A stretch of DNA of 64,000 nucleotides from Haberlea rhodopensis (taxonomy: Eukaryota > Streptophyta > Magnoliopsida > Lamiales > Gesneriaceae). The notes below the pieces were generated by a model, which had not been told where the DNA came from, made no database searches, and saw nothing but the letters and a program-made list of their open reading frames with translations. This document shows positions 21,810 to 34,560 of the stretch, one piece after another (position 1 is the stretch's first letter; the number at the start of each line of letters is the position of its first letter). The stretch is from the NCBI GenBank assembly GCA_907163345.1, contig CAJQUN010000957.1, forward strand, positions 62,001 to 126,000, written 5' to 3'. Made by a program: the position numbers and the translations under genes.

Positions 21810-23273
21810 TGATTGCTTATTTATTTAAACAATAAATTCCAGTAGCGATTTTATACTGTAAGTGCGTGGTGTCAAGTTTTATTATCATGATATGAAAATA
21901 TGGATGTCGTACCCCCAGGAACTAGTAGCAATTACCAAAGTTAATTTGCCTAACTATATTTTGCCTAACTATATTTAGCCTATGATTATTGAGTGAAATT
22001 TAATTAAAATAAACCAAGAAAATTAGCCAAACCAATCAAGCTAGCGATAAAAAGCGATGGAAATCAATAGAGACAAATATCAAGACTTCGGTTCACCCAT
22101 GTAATTCCACACAATTCTCCTATTAGTTAAGACTTCAAATTCTACGTTCTAAGGTGGCGATTTTCATATGTTATCCAATATACTTTGGTCAAGCTATATT
22201 GAACATAATATTAAAATGTAACAAGTCAATGATCATGCACTCATTCAACATTCAATATTGCATATGCTATATGAAAAATTCTAGCTTTCGATTTTGGTAA
22301 ATCTATAGTTATCACACGTGTGCTAGCTTTTACGTGGTCAGTTACAATCTAAAACCCACGGTATGAATTATCTTGTCAAATTATAATATCGTATGGTAAA
22401 CATCAGTTATAATTACTAACATCAATTCAAATATAGTTAATCCTTGAAAAGCATTAAAAACATAATCATACTCAAAGAATTGTAGAAAAATCAATCAATA
22501 AACTTGAATCATGGGTTAATACAAGGGATCCCCTAGTCTTGATAATTAAATTAGCCAACTACCATCATCAAATAAGAATGAAAAACTTGTTCAACAACAA
22601 ATCAAACATTCTAAATCTGAAAATAAATAACAACAAAAGTTTAGTAATACTAAAGATGCTAGGCGTCAACTCCTTGCTTCGTTGCGTCGTCCATTCTCTT
22701 CGACTCCGACTTGCTCTTCAACGGCTTGAGGCTTGAATGGAGGTTATTTTCTAGGGTGAAAAACTGAGCCAAAGTTTCTTCAAGTCATCCAAGTCAATCC
22801 TTTTATAGTGGGGGAAGAGTTTTCCCATTTTGGACACAAAATAGCCAACAAGGAAACAAAATCTATATTTTTCGCGTCTGCGGTCGATCACGGTGAATTG
22901 CCGATCGATAGCAAAAATATTCTGGAATTATTTTTCAAAATCTGCACATCCGCGATTGATCACGGTGAAATGGCGATCGATCGCCAGTTGACTAAATTTG
23001 TTCTTTAGAATACAGAGCTCCGCGATCGATTGCGGTAATGTTGTCGATCAATCGCAGAGTTTAAATCCTTCAATCTCAAGATTTCGGTCCTTCTTTTAAC
23101 GTGTTTGCTCGGTTTTGTCCTTTTTCAACATTTTTAGCTTGTTTCCTCCACTTTAATGCACTTGGACCTAGATTCAATCAATGAAAATATACCAGAAAGC
23201 GTAAAATCATCCAGGAATCCATATAAAAACACCTAAAATTCACAGTAAAATAAGTGTAAAAATCACACTAACA
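21810..23273 (-). repeat. Element B 5' LTR
   Basis: 1464 bp on the minus strand, starting TGTTAGTGTGATTTTTACAC and ending before the primer site. The paired module at 22880-23057 is partly decayed (CGATTGATC, GATCAATC). Region 23058-23273 is AT-rich LTR start. The adjacent 23274-23278 (GTTAC) is the presumed target duplication; its partner is off-window. Confidence 0.9.
22880..23057. repeat. Decayed CGATCGATCG module in LTR B
   Basis: Three pairs of the palindrome, several with one CpG changed to TpG or CpA (GATTGATC, GATCAATC, GGTCGATC), while the paired spacing of about 20 bp centre to centre is kept. Confidence 0.8.
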
Positions 23274-23278
23274 GTTAC

Positions 23279-23830
23279 CTCGGATTGGCCCCTTTCATCG
23301 GGCCTCCTTGGTGGTTCGTGACCCCGCCCCCACCCTCGCAAGTGGGGCTCTGAAATTATTGCATCCACCTCGGCCTCGCCCTCTTGGTAAACCTCGGCCT
23401 CTCCCAGGGCGCGTGTTCTGCAGGGCCACCATCTGCTTGAACTGGGGACTATTCTGTATGACTTGTTCGAGCTGCTCATCTAGATGATGGTATTCATGTG
23501 TGTTGTGCACAAAACACAGTATTTGTCTGAGGACCCACTACTTTGCTCTTTGTTAGGTTGAGGTGGTTTTTGAAGAATCTGCTTTACCTCGCAAATTTGG
23601 ATTGTCTCCTCCTTAGAAACTTTTAGAGGGGTATAGTGTGAGTAATGATCGAGACCATGTTCCTTCCGTAGGCCTCTTCTCTCCATATTTGTACTATTTA
23701 TTACCAGCCTTTCCGCCTTCTCTCCTCTTCAGCTTCTGAGCCTCCTCAACATTGATATACTTTTCAGCTCGGGTCAGTAAATTATCATAAGTGATGGGGC
23801 GTCTCTTAATCAAGGACCATAAAAACACCC
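23279..23830 (-). pseudogene. gag: Element J gag, C-terminal part
   Basis: Minus-strand remnant. From the K insertion it runs GVFLWSLIKRRPITYDNLLT, KYINVEEAQKLKRREGGKAG, a stop, KEHGLDHYSHYTPLKVSKEE, then a knuckle-like CVL segment with HNTHEYHHLDEQLEQVI in a shifted frame, and an Arg/Gly-rich tail (RPGRGRGLPRGRGRGG). Several stops and at least one frameshift. B is inserted right after it. Confidence 0.75.
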
Positions 23831-23835
23831 CTCCC

Positions 23836-25195
23836 TGATCGCACTTTATTTAAACAATAAAATTCCACAACAGCGCGATTATACTACAAGTGCAGGGTGT
23901 CAAGTTTTAGTATAGATAGGAAGAATACTGATTGTCGAACTCACAGGGACTAACTTAAGTACCAAATAAGATGTCTTTAAACTATATTTAACATACGATA
24001 ATGAATGAATAATTAAACTAATTAACAAACATAAAACTAATAATAATCCAACCAAGGTAATCAAAGTTAACGATAAAAATCCACTAGAGAAGATTATCGA
24101 GACTTTGGCTTACCAATGCAATCACCTACAATTCTTGATTGAATATCCAAATATTTCTAAGGTGACGAGTTTTTCTAAATTATCCAATATATCATGGTCA
24201 ATCTATAATATCGAATTGCAGTAAGTCAATGGTCATGCACTTATTTATTTGTGAAAACTTCTAGCCTTCGATTTTGGTAAATCTATTGCTATCACACGTG
24301 TGTTAGATTTTAATTGGTTCGTCTCAATCTAAAACCCACGGTACAATTTACTATATCGTATTGCAATATCGTATGGTCAAGTCAATCGCAATATAACAAT
24401 CATTCAAGGATGGCCAAACTCTCGAAAGCATGAAGAACAATAAATTATATGCATAGAATAAAAGAATTCAATCAAATAAATCATCAAATCATAGGTTCAT
24501 GACAAAGGATTGTCTAACCTCGATCAATAAACTTAGTTCTCATAATAAATCAAAAAAAAAAAGCAAAACTAAATATTAAAGACAAAGAAAAACTCACATC
24601 ATCGACTCCGTTCGTAGAGCCTTGCTTCCTCTCTCGCTTTCTTCTCGATCGTTTACACGATTCCTTGTTGAAGATGTTCCAAAGATCCTAGGATGAAAGG
24701 ATGGATTGTGGATGTTGGTGAAGATGGATGTATGGATGGAGGCTATTTCTAGGGAAGTCTGAAAATCCTCCCAATTTTCGTCAAACATTGTCCTTTAAAT
24801 AGTGGGGGAAGAGTTTTTTGTGTTTTTGGACACAAAATCTTCAAATAGAAAACAAAATCTTGAAATTTCAGCATATGGTGATCAATCGCGAAGTCCTGGC
24901 GATCGATCGCCAAAATATTCTGTCAACCGGTGATCGATCGCTGCCTCTTGGCGATTGATCATGTGAATAGTAACCCGGAGTTTTTTTTTTTTTTTTTTTG
25001 CAAAACTCAAATTTTTGTTCTTCTTCGATTTGGTCCTTTTCATCGTTAATTAGCTCAAATCCTCCACTTTTATGAATTTCTACCTTTATTCCTGGAACAT
25101 ACAAAAATAACACAAAAACACATAATATCGTCAAAGAATCATCATAAAAAACACATAAACTCATAGCAAAATAAGTGTAAAAATCACACTTGTCA
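23836..25195 (-). repeat. Element K 3' LTR
   Basis: 1360 bp, minus orientation, beginning (minus) TGACAAGTGTGATTTTTACAC. Includes two module pairs at 24886-24965 and a T20-like homopolymer near 24980. Similar in layout to the H and B LTRs. Confidence 0.85.
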
Positions 25196-26520
25196 ACTCC
25201 CCCAAACTTAGATTTGATCGTCCTCGAGCAAGCAATAAGATCAAAATATAGAGTTTAATATTGATAATTCAAATGGATCAATTCATGGTTACTAAATAGC
25301 TCAGATATCTCACTCACAGACATACAAGAATCAATCAACAAATTGAACAAGACGTGTTTTCCCCTATATCAAGCAATATATCTCAAACTCGAAACGTGAG
25401 TGTGTTATATTTCAATCTCTAGTTTCATATACATCTTCAAGATCAAATTATGCTAATCAACTCCAAATCAAGATTATCGTTGAGCACCTCATTGGCCATA
25501 TTCTCAAACACTTCTCCACTAATATAGTCACTCCCTAGACTTGGATCAAAAGGTCTTTATAAGCTTGTAATGTTAGACATTTGGTGTCGGTTTCAAAAAA
25601 AAAGGTAGGATAAGAGCAAAGAAGATAGTATAATCTTGTAATGTTCATATTTCAGCACATATCGAGCTTCTCTTCTAATTTTTTTCTAGTCTTGGCCACT
25701 TTGGGTCTTATTTATTTAATCTTTTCTCAATGCTCTTTTCTTTTCTTTTCTTTTGCTCATTCATAAAAAAATTTCACTATCAAGATATACAATTTAGGTG
25801 CATTGAATGGATTCATTATACTTCCTTAGGGTGAGGATAATTTTCTTTCATTTCAGGATCATAATAGAGTAGGTATAATGAGTTTATCAATAAATGTTGA
25901 ATGGGGATCTAATTATATGCAATGCATATACCATTCTTTTTTCAATAAAACTCAAAATGGAACACTGATATAGATTAGGTAAGCTTGAAAGGCTCAAACG
26001 TTTCAAAAATCGCCTAAATCATTTCCAATTCAAGTTTGTAACTATAAAATTTCACCTCAAAGTGTCATCATCAAATAGGTTCTAGGGTACTGTAAGATGT
26101 TCAAGATAAATCGTCAAGTTCACAACAATTATCACTATTCAACATGCAATCTACAAGATCATGACTCAATGTGGTCAAAAGTATTCCTCATTTTTTAACA
26201 TATTAAGTCAAACAGGGTATTCACATAGCAAGAGAATAAATGCACATAGTAAAATAGTCGACTCGAGAGATGACAAAACAAAAAAACTGAAAATAAAAGA
26301 AAACAAAATAGTAAAGGATATTGCTTGGGTTGCCTCCCAAGAAGCGTTGATTTCTAGTCGTCGGCTTGACCATCAGAAACAACCATCAAAGAGCGGCTAC
26401 CGCCCATAGTGAGTATCATATGTTACCACAAATATGCTTTGATTCAGTATGCCCTCAAGCTTGGCTAGATGTCTACATTGTAGGCTCGTCGCTCCAACAA
26501 CACTCTTGATGAATTGGCAG
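25196..26520 (-). other. Element K 3' non-coding domain with PPT
   Basis: The PPT in complement is at 25196-25208 (ACTCCCCCAAACTT without its last base). The conserved block in complement at 25983-26067 includes GGCTCAAACGTTTCAAA and GGCGAT-type sequence as in A, B and H. The segment at 26330-26520 (complement of GGGAGGCAACCCAAGC near 26340) lacks a recognisable gene. Confidence 0.7.
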
Positions 26521-27415
26521 TCATTGGAGAAGAATTATTGGCTTAGCTTCAACTTTTGGAGGGTGTAGTGCGGTGAAGTTGACATCGATGGGAAGAATGG
26601 ATCTACATATGGCAGAACATGTCACCATCGGTAGGTTCACATCAACATTCTCAAAAATCAGCTCATCCTCAAACTTCACCCTTGGCTCATCTTCACATGG
26701 GAATTCCTTGGATAATTCAGCCAATGTAGGCTCAATTACTGTAGAAGGCTCGTATTCCCTTAAGTCTCCCTCCTTATTCGGATCACTCCCCCAAACTTGG
26801 TTGGTTAAGAGCATCATCATGTAATCCAACTTGATTCATCGCCTCTTGATTTGTAGCACCCATCTCTTCATCTTGGCAGCTCGTTGAAATTGTTTCCATA
26901 AGGACCGATATTTGTTGCTCCAGGTGATGCATAGAGTTGGTTTGGCTCTCCAAAATTTTCTTAGTTGATGCCATAAATCTTATTAAGGTATCCTCTAACT
27001 GCGTTGTGACATCTGCGGAACTATCTCTACTCTATTTGTGATGTTCAAATGGTTGAGGTGTATCATGAGGGTAGTGAGACTCTGGCGGGTATTGGTTGCT
27101 CCAACCTTGCAATGAAAGATCTCAATGCCAATGGTGGTCGAAGTTCGTCATATCATTCAATAGGTGCAACACACCGTCTTCATCTCTATCAAACAGGGGA
27201 CTTCCAGTTGCCAAAGCTCCACTGAATACCCATCTTTGTGTCTCTGCATCCAATCCATTGTAGAAAAATTGCAGAAGAGTGTAGTTCAAAAAATTATGAT
27301 ACCGGAAAGGGGTTGCCAAATTGTTGAATCTCTCCCACACTGCATAGAATGGCTCTGAAGGTTGTTGGGCAAAGCTTGTGAAGATTTGTTGATGAAACAT
27401 CTCCAAGTACCTCAC
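26521..27415 (-). pseudogene. Element K gag-like remnant
   Basis: Pieces on the minus strand: QPSEPFYAVWERFNNLATPF with LLQFFYNGLDAETQRWV (27122-27415), which has the retrotransposon gag pattern (A-W-E-R-F, then F-Y-N-G-L); then the gag-C-terminal-like MASTKKILESQTNSMHHLEQ (26783-26974); then an acidic segment FPCEDEPRVKFEDELIFEN (26521-26829). A polypurine-like motif in complement lies at 26786-26798. The lineage differs from gag of A and H, so it is probably another Athila/Tat-related family. Confidence 0.65.
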
Positions 27416-27525
27416 AAGAAAAATAAAATAATTAAATTATAATTTTTTTTTTGAATTAAATATATACAAAGAGAAAAAATGAAAAATTACAGTCAAAGAA
27501 TCTCGTATGCTATTACTAAAATTAG

Positions 27526-27543
27526 TCCCCGACAACGGTGCCA
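27526..27543 (-). other. Element K primer-binding site (tRNA-Asp, 2 mismatches)
   Basis: The plus strand reads TCCCCGACAACGGTGCCA; two transitions separate it from the perfect site seen in A, B and H. Five bases separate it from the LTR, against six in the others. Confidence 0.85.
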
Positions 27544-27548
27544 AAACT

Positions 27549-28843
27549 TGATCGCGATTTATTTAAATAATAAAATTCCACGACAGCGCGATTATACCGT
27601 AAGTACACGGTGTAAAGTTTTAGTATACATAGGAAGAATACGAACCCACAAGGACTAACTGTAAGTACCAAATAAGATGTCTTTAAACTATATTTAACAT
27701 ACGATAATGAATGAATAATTAAACTAATTAACAAACATAAAATATTAATAATAATACAACCAAGGTAATCAAAGCTAACGAGAAAAATCCACTAGAGAAG
27801 ATTATCGATATTTTGGCTTACCAATGCAATCCCCTACAACTCTCGATTGAATATCCAAATATTTCTAAGGTGACGAGTTTTCCTAAATTATCCAATATAC
27901 CATGATCAAGTTATAGTGAACCTAATATCGCATTGCAGTAAGTCAATGGTCATACACTTATTTTAACAACTCAATATTGCATAATTTTGTAAAAACTTCT
28001 AGCCTTCGATTTTGGTAAATCTATTGCTATCACACGTGTGCTTACTTGGTCCGTCTAAATTAAAAAAAAATGGTGCAATTTACTATATCGTATTGAAATA
28101 TCGTATGGTCAAGTCAATCACAATATAACAATCATTCAAGGATGACCAAACCCTCAAAAGTATGAAGAACAATAAATTATACGCATAGAATAAAGGAATT
28201 CAATCAAATAAATCATCAAATCATAGGTTCATGACAAATGATTGTCTAACATCGATAAATAAACTTAGTTCCTCATAATAAATAAAAACAAAGAAAAAAT
28301 AAGAATTAAAGACAAAGAAAAACTCCCAGCGTCGACTTCGTTCGTAGATCCTTGCTTCCTCTCTCGCTTCCTTCTCGATCGTGTACTCGATTCCTTGTTG
28401 GAGATGTTCCAAAGATCCTAGGATGACAGGATGGATTGTGGATGTTGGTGAATATGGATGTATGGATGTAGGCTATTCCTAGGTATGAAAGTCTGAAAAT
28501 CCTGCCAATTTTCGACCAACAGGGTCCTTTAAATAGTGGGGGAAGAATTTTTGTGTTTTTGGACACAAAATCTTCAAATAGGAAACAAAATCTTGGCGAT
28601 AGATCGCGGCCTCTTGTAACCAGGAATATTTTTTTTGCAAACCTCATTTTTTTGTTTTTCTTCGACATGTTCGCTTGGTTTGGTCGTTTCATCATTAATT
28701 AGCTCAAATCCTCCACTTTTATGAATTTATACCTTTATTCCTGGAACATACAAAAACAACATACAAACGCATAAAATCGTCCAAGAATCTCATAAAACAC
28801 ACATAAATTCATAGCAAAATAAGTGTAAAAATCACACTTATCA
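27549..28843 (-). repeat. Element K 5' LTR
   Basis: 1295 bp, minus orientation. Shorter than its partner partly because the GATCGATC module is reduced to one decayed copy near 28593 (GCGATAGATCGC). Confidence 0.85.
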
Positions 28844-28848
28844 CTCTC

Positions 28849-29570
28849 CTCAGCCCTTGAGTGAAAGCACTGATCAAGATTTCTGCCGAGTATGTAGGTA
28901 CCTCCAAGGTCGCAATATTTAAACGCCGGATATACTCCCGCACGGGTTCACTCTCTGTTTGCCTCATCTCAAACAGGCTTAATGAGGTTTTCTTGTGCCA
29001 TTTACTACTGGTGAACTGATGAAGGAAAGCGGAGGTGAACTCTCATAAAGAAGTTATGGAGCTAGGCTCGAGTTGATTAAACCACAGCTGAGCCAATTTC
29101 ACCAAAGTGGTAAGGAAAACCTTACACTTCAAACGGTTAGAGTAACAGTGTAACATGGCCGCATTTTCAAACCTGCCTAGGTGTTCCTCCGGGTCCGTGC
29201 TTCCATCATACTCCCTGGGCGCTTGGAGGTCGGAAATTGTTTGGGAGTTCTTAGCATACTATCTCTATGGACAAAGGGATGCCCTTCTTCGGGACGCAAG
29301 GACCGCCCATTCCCTTCTTCGTCCCTCAACTCCTCCATTTGTCCTTCAAGATCTGAGCCTGTAATGGTCGGAGGATGAGATGCAGCTACATGCTCAGACC
29401 GATCATTATCTCGGATACTTTCCTCTGGGCCACTCTCCGACTGATTCAAAGCCCTCTTTACGGCCTGTTCCACAGTCATAGTGATGAGCCGCGTAAGTTG
29501 TTCAAAGGTTAGGTTCCCACCGTCGTTCCGGCCATGGATGGTAGCTCTCTTCTGTTAACCGATGGTCCTA
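28849..29570 (-). pseudogene. gag: Element J gag, N-terminal part
   Basis: Minus strand. From the H insertion the frame reads TIG, a stop, QKRATIHGRNDGGNLTFEQL, ITMTVEQAVKRALNQSESGP, an Asp/Glu-rich stretch, then, after disruptions, KWHKKTSLSLFEMRQTESEP, VREYIRRLNIATLEVPTYSA and FTQGLR at the K insertion. This is the Tat/Ogre-type gag pattern. The initiator ATG is on the far side of H at 51811-51813. Confidence 0.75.
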
Positions 29571-29798
29571 GTGGTTGATAAGTTGATTTTTAAACTTAAT
29601 TTGATATATGATTAGGGGCGTTTTTATAGAGATTTTTGGAAAATATTACGTGTTTTGGTATATATTTGTATATTTCAGGAATCTAGATCCAAATGAATAA
29701 AAGTGGAGGAAATAAGCTATAAATGATGAAAAAGGACCAAGTCGAGCAAACAATGAAAAGGAGGGACGAAAGCGCAAATTATTTAAAATTCAAACTTG

Positions 29799-29935
29799 TG
29801 ATCGATCGTAATAGTTGGGCGATCGATCACCTCGAGGTAGAAGCAACTCGCGATCGATCGGAATATAAGGGTGATCGATCGCCTCGGACCAGTACACATT
29901 AGCGATTGATCGGCAACTTAAGAAGATCGATCGCC
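29799..29935. repeat. CGATCGATCG module in LTR H
   Basis: Six palindromes in three pairs, several in the form GCGATCGATCGG. A matching array occurs in the 3' LTR at about 50868-51005. Confidence 0.85.
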
Positions 29936-30461
29936 GCGACATAGAGTTTGAAAAATAAAAAAAATCAGAATTGAAAGTTTGGTTCCACATATTCAGATTA
30001 TTCAACGCACAACCGGATATTATCGAACAATGAAGGAAATAAATTGGACTAAGATATATAGCAACACACGTGACATGAGATGGAGGCATATCTTTGACCA
30101 ACAAAAAGATATTGCCATATCAGATTGGAGGGGAGCAAGAGAAACGTGCAGTGTATTTACGTAGGGGATTTCAGACGTAAATAGGGAGGAGAGACGTGAG
30201 AACAAAAAGCGACGTGAACGAGAGTTACGGGAGAAGATTCGCGTACAGGGGAGACTGAGAAGTAGGGGGAATTCACGTAGATTCAGCGACGAAAATTAAC
30301 GTAAGAGAGTTTACGGGAACAGAAAAGGGACATGAAAAAAGAGATTTACATGAAGAAAGGTATGTGAGTTGGAAGGAGGTAGGAGGTGCGTGAGACGTGA
30401 GAAGCAAAGATATTGAGGGAAGAGTGACGCACGGCAGCAACGAGTTGGAGATCATTCACGT

Positions 30462-32951
30462 TGTGATGACCATAGATTATGGATGTTAATCCCGGAGTGT
30501 TAATAACCCCTAAAGTTGTTTTACGTGGCGACTTGGAGTTTAATCGCGGTGTTGGGCCTTCTGGGCTCATTTATTTGGGTAGTTGGGATTGTTGGATCCC
30601 GAGGTTGAGATTGTATTCTCATTACGGTGAAAAATATAAGAGTTGGGTTTTTAGTGTGACTCGGAATCTCGGGTGCTTTGTGTGGGCACCGGTAGGTGGT
30701 TTTTGAGTTAGAGAGAGAGTTTTTGAAAACAGATGATTTTTAATGAATCATGATGTATTTGTGGGGCTATTAGTATTTCGGGGTATTTTTGCTATAAATA
30801 CCAGTTGAACCCGAGATTTGAATTATCGGAACCATTTCCTCACCTTGCTTCTCTCTCCCCGCGTCCGCGAGTTTCCCGATCCACTTTGACCCCCGTGCAC
30901 AAACGCGCTTCGCCCACCGCCGTCCGACCGCCGTTCGGCGCGTCCGACCCGCCGCCGGCTTCGTCTCGTCCAGGCGCTCCTTTCTACACCATCAATTCGA
31001 AGTTTGGTTGCGATTTGAGTTCGGATTTTACAGGAAAGCGCCGATCCCCAATTTTCTAGGGTTCTTCGATTTTCGTCCGATTTCCTTCCGATCTTCGTAT
31101 GGGTAACCTTCCTTACCCCTTTTTCGTCCCTCTCATGTTATTCCCTGCTAAATTTGGTGGTATTGTGTTCGAATTTAAGGATTTGTGTTCGAATTTGTGG
31201 ATTTTTGGTTCGAATTTCATGCTGTTTGAGGGGTTTGAGTTCGAAATTTGGGGGTTTTTGGCAGGGGATGATGATTCTTGTTGTTGATCGATTAATTCAT
31301 GTTTAGATGAATTATGGTGTTTAGTTTGGGTTCGATTTGTGTTGTGAAGGTTCGAAAAATTTTTGGGGAGCTCTTGAGCAATTTTCGTTGATGTCTCATT
31401 CGATTTTCCCTCCCTGCATGTACTCTACCCCGGGTCCTTGAAATGGTTAATTGTCGTGTGTTGACAATATTTTGAGGGTTATGAGTGTGCTTGAGCATGG
31501 GTTGCATGTTCGTAAATAATTGTGAATTGTTTATCGTGTTAGCACATCGTTCCTCGGGGCATGGAACTCGAGCAAGGTTTGGCTCGGACTTCGGAGATTT
31601 AAGGTACGTGCGACGTACGAGCATTACTTTATATAAGAGCATTTGTGAAATGCATAATGTGTTTTAATTGCATTAGATGGTTGTGGGTATGGCTATATAT
31701 ATATGTGTCGATATGATATGGAACGACCTAGTCTTGACATCGCTGCCACAAGTGTGCGTAGTACTAGAGTAGTAAGACCTTATAAGAGATATGTGGTACT
31801 GGGTTTATATGACTATCGTAGGGCATTTGAGATGCCTAAGAATGATCGTGGAATCATGTATTCATTATAAGACATGTGAGATGTCTAAGTATAATGGAGA
31901 ATTTGTAAAATAAATGCTAGGCATTTGAGCTATCTGTGATTGGTAGCAAAGTTGAAAATCAATATTAGATATCGAGATATCTATATTTGTATGTATAATG
32001 AAATTGGAATCATTAATTATTGATACTTGAGAATCAGGCATGCTATGAGTTAAATCAATGTGTTGATTTACTGATTTTTGAGATTTGATGAGTTTGATGA
32101 TTGTGAGAACAGGGACAGTACACGGAATCCCGGATGAGGACGTTGCCATCCAGGGAGTATCATTTAAAATTCATTAGTATTTACTTTTGTTGTAAATTAT
32201 GAATTTCATTATTGTGATTATGGGACTTTGTGTATTGGTATGCTCACCCCGTTGGGGGCTGTCTCTGTGGCAGGTGAACAGGTACATCGATGGCTGTGGA
32301 GCTGAGCTCGAGCTGTTGATTGGATGTACTCCCAGGATCGTGGTACCAGGGCTTGATGGAGCACGGTATCGTATAGAGTACTAATATACACCCAAAGGTT
32401 ATATACATATTTATGATGCTCGCATGTGAGCACGGTTATACTTGTATATGGGTTGTATATAAAGGCATGAGCCTTTCTCTCTTTCATTTTATGTTGCATG
32501 CAATTAAGAGTAGAATTGCTAATGATATGAGAGTCATGGGTGTATTATGTGGGTGTTGAAACCCATTTATGTTGTCTTATGTGTGGTGTCTTCCCTGGCT
32601 GGGAATTTACTTAGCGTTGCTGTGTTCTGTTGAGTATGTGTTTTCCATGGCCGGGAACTATATATTGTGATGTGCTTTTATTTCGGGATGGCTCTATTTA
32701 TGGGGAGACTCTGCCCAAATTTTTATAAAAGTCTACCATGTGAAAAGTGGTGTAAAGGGGATGGAAATGGGCGGAATCTATGAGTCTAATTGTGGGTAGA
32801 GATGATCTTAATGTTGAATATTAAAGAAATTTTGTAATTGCCATTCAATGGTAAAGTATCATCTGTGTTTCCCGATTGATTTTATTGAAAGCATGTGCCA
32901 CACATAATGATTAATACACTAATCAAGGGTTAAGGGCTTGGGGTCCTTACA
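30462..32951 (+). repeat. Element E 5' LTR
   Basis: 2490 bp; ends TGTGATGACC and GTCCTTACA. TATAAATA at 30793-30800 is a likely core promoter, followed by a CT/CG-rich leader (30840-31100) that resembles a plant 5' UTR including ctagggttcttcgattttcg. Small differences from the 3' LTR are visible (for example near 30472 and 30648). Confidence 0.9.
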
Positions 32952-32955
32952 TTAG

Positions 32956-32967
32956 TGGTATCAGAGC
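32956..32967 (+). other. Element E primer-binding site (initiator Met tRNA)
   Basis: TGGTATCAGAGC, the classic plant iMet-tRNA primer site, 4 bases after the LTR end; the following AGTGGTTAG extends it. Confidence 0.95.
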
Positions 32968-33389
32968 AGTGGTTAGCTCTTTGGGGCTGTTAAGGGTCTA
33001 GGAAGTTATTGATAGCACATACTTATGCATGATGGCATTAATGTTGTATGACAAAACTAGTTGTTTATGTGCTTTTTATGATATGAAAAGTGGTGTTGCT
33101 AATCAGTGTGATTGCATGAATCGTGTAGCATGAGATGGGATGGCGTTAATGGTGATGTCTGGCCCTTCAGGTATTATGTGCTAAGGGATCTGATTTTGTA
33201 GGAAAATCAGGAAAGGTGAGACGTACTGGCTTCGGACGGTAAAACGTGTTACACCTTTGATTATGTATATCGTGGGTAGTGAACCCTTACATGTGATGGT
33301 ATATGTGAAATGATAGTGATATATATTGTGATAATGGAATCAACTGTTGTGCTTGATTATTGTGGTAGAATTGATGAATGTTCCGGTAG

Positions 33390-33860
33390 CCTTTATCTCC
33401 GAGCGAGGGAGGTACTTGCCGCTGTCATGACTAAGCGAGGTAACATGCCGCTGTCATTGTCGAAGCGAGGGGTCCTAAAATTCCGCCGTTGTATTGGGAC
33501 CGGAACAGTCACAATTCTAGTGATTAATGTGGAATATTGTGATTAAAGTGGAATATTGTGATTATTGTGGAATATTGTGGTTATAACTGAAAAGTGATAT
33601 CGATCATTATATTGTGAACTGTGGTATTAACCTGGATGCAGGTACATGGAGCTAGTGGAAGTTCCGGTAGTTGTTATATTCGAGCGAGGGAGGTACTTGC
33701 CGCTGTCATATGAAGCGATGGTAATATGATATTTGCCGCTGTCATGTCTAAGCGAGGTAACATGCCGTTGTCATTGTCGAAGCGAGGGATATCATATGAT
33801 GCCGCTATATGTCGAAGCAAAGGGGTCCTAAAATTCCGCTGCTATAACAAGACCGGAACA
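33390..33860. repeat. Dispersed gagcgagg / gccgctgtcat repeats in element E
   Basis: Two imperfect copies (about 33395-33500 and 33680-33860) of a segment containing GCGAGGGAGGTACTTGCCGC and TGCCGTTGTCATTGTCGAAG-type sequence, ending CCTAAAATTCCGC. Solo LTR D has a related GAGCGAGCAA / GCCGCTATTG arrangement at 4265-4375. Confidence 0.7.
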
Positions 33861-33879
33861 ACCACATTATCGATATTGA

Positions 33880-34560
33880 TAGCGATGGTTCATTCCGCTA
33901 TATTGATTGGCGATGGTTCATGCCGCTAGATATATTGATAGCGATGTCTCATTTCGCTATATTGATTGGCGATGGTTCATGCCGCCAGATATATTGATAG
34001 CGATGGTTCATTCCGCTATATTGATTGGCGATGGTTCATGCCGCCAGATATATTGATAGCGACGGTTCATTCCTCTATATTGATTAGCGATGGTTCATGC
34101 CGCCAGATATATTGATAGCGATGGTTCATTCCGCTATATTGATTGGCGATGGTTCATGCCGCCAGATATATTGATAGCGATGTCTCATTCCGCTATATTG
34201 ATTGGCGATGTTTCATGCCGCCAGATATATTGATAGCGATGGTTCATTCCGCTATATTGATTGGCGATGGTTCTTGCCGCCGGATATATTGATAGCGATG
34301 TCTCATTCCGCTATTCTATTGGCGATGGTTCATGCCGCCGGGTATTCTATTGACAATGATTCGTGCCACCGGATATTACATAGCGACGGGTCATTCCGCT
34401 ACACCTATGGCGATGGTTCATACCGCCGGATATCTATAGCGATGTCTTATGCCGCTGACTCTATGACGAGAGATCATGCCGCTGATTCTATAGCGATGGG
34501 TTATACCGCTATGTGCGTAGCGCCGGATTATGTCGCCTACGAGCGACGGATGCTACTTGT
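33880..34560. repeat. Tandem array of 59-bp dimeric units in element E
   Basis: About seven tandem units from 33880 to 34330, each made of two related halves, GCGATGGTTCATTCCGCTAT (28-bp half) and GCGATGGTTCATGCCGCCAG (31-bp half), followed by degenerate copies to about 34560. Since 59 is not a multiple of 3, it does not maintain one reading frame. No spacers of unique sequence, so it is not a CRISPR-like array. Confidence 0.85.

Larger units (their letters stand above)
1..23273 (-). mobile_element. Element B: Athila-like Ty3 LTR retrotransposon, decayed
   Basis: This is the minus-strand element that fills the left third of the window. Read on the minus strand it has a 5' LTR (21810-23273), a tRNA-Asp primer site (21786-21803), gag, protease, RT, RNase H, integrase, a spacer, an extra ORF3 and a 3' non-coding domain. 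Its 3' LTR lies beyond the left edge. It is interrupted by C (1229-5515) inside ORF3 and by A (7349-16946) inside integrase; both junctions carry 5-bp duplications and the reading frames resume across them. All genes carry stops or frameshifts. It sits in the gag of element J; the right-hand flanking 5-mer is GTTAC, and its partner is off-window. Athila-type assignment rests on gag, the RT motifs, the primer site and ORF3 position. Confidence 0.9.
23836..28843 (-). mobile_element. Element K: pol-less Athila-like element in J gag
   Basis: Minus strand, with a 3' LTR at 23836-25195 and a 5' LTR at 27549-28843. Target duplication CTCCC (23831-23835) and CTCTC (28844-28848), one mismatch. The internal region of about 2.35 kb has a degenerate tRNA-Asp site, a gag-like remnant and the conserved 3' non-coding domain, but no protease, RT or integrase. 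The J gag frame resumes on both sides. Confidence 0.85.

Noticed and set aside
30840..31100. Captured host gene leader in E LTR (CT-rich, ctagggttc)
   Set aside because: No downstream coding exon, and the same sequence is in both LTRs after a TATA box; it is the retrotransposon leader.
33880..34560. Regular short repeats that could suggest a CRISPR array
   Set aside because: Units are contiguous, with no unique spacers, in a plant retrotransposon.
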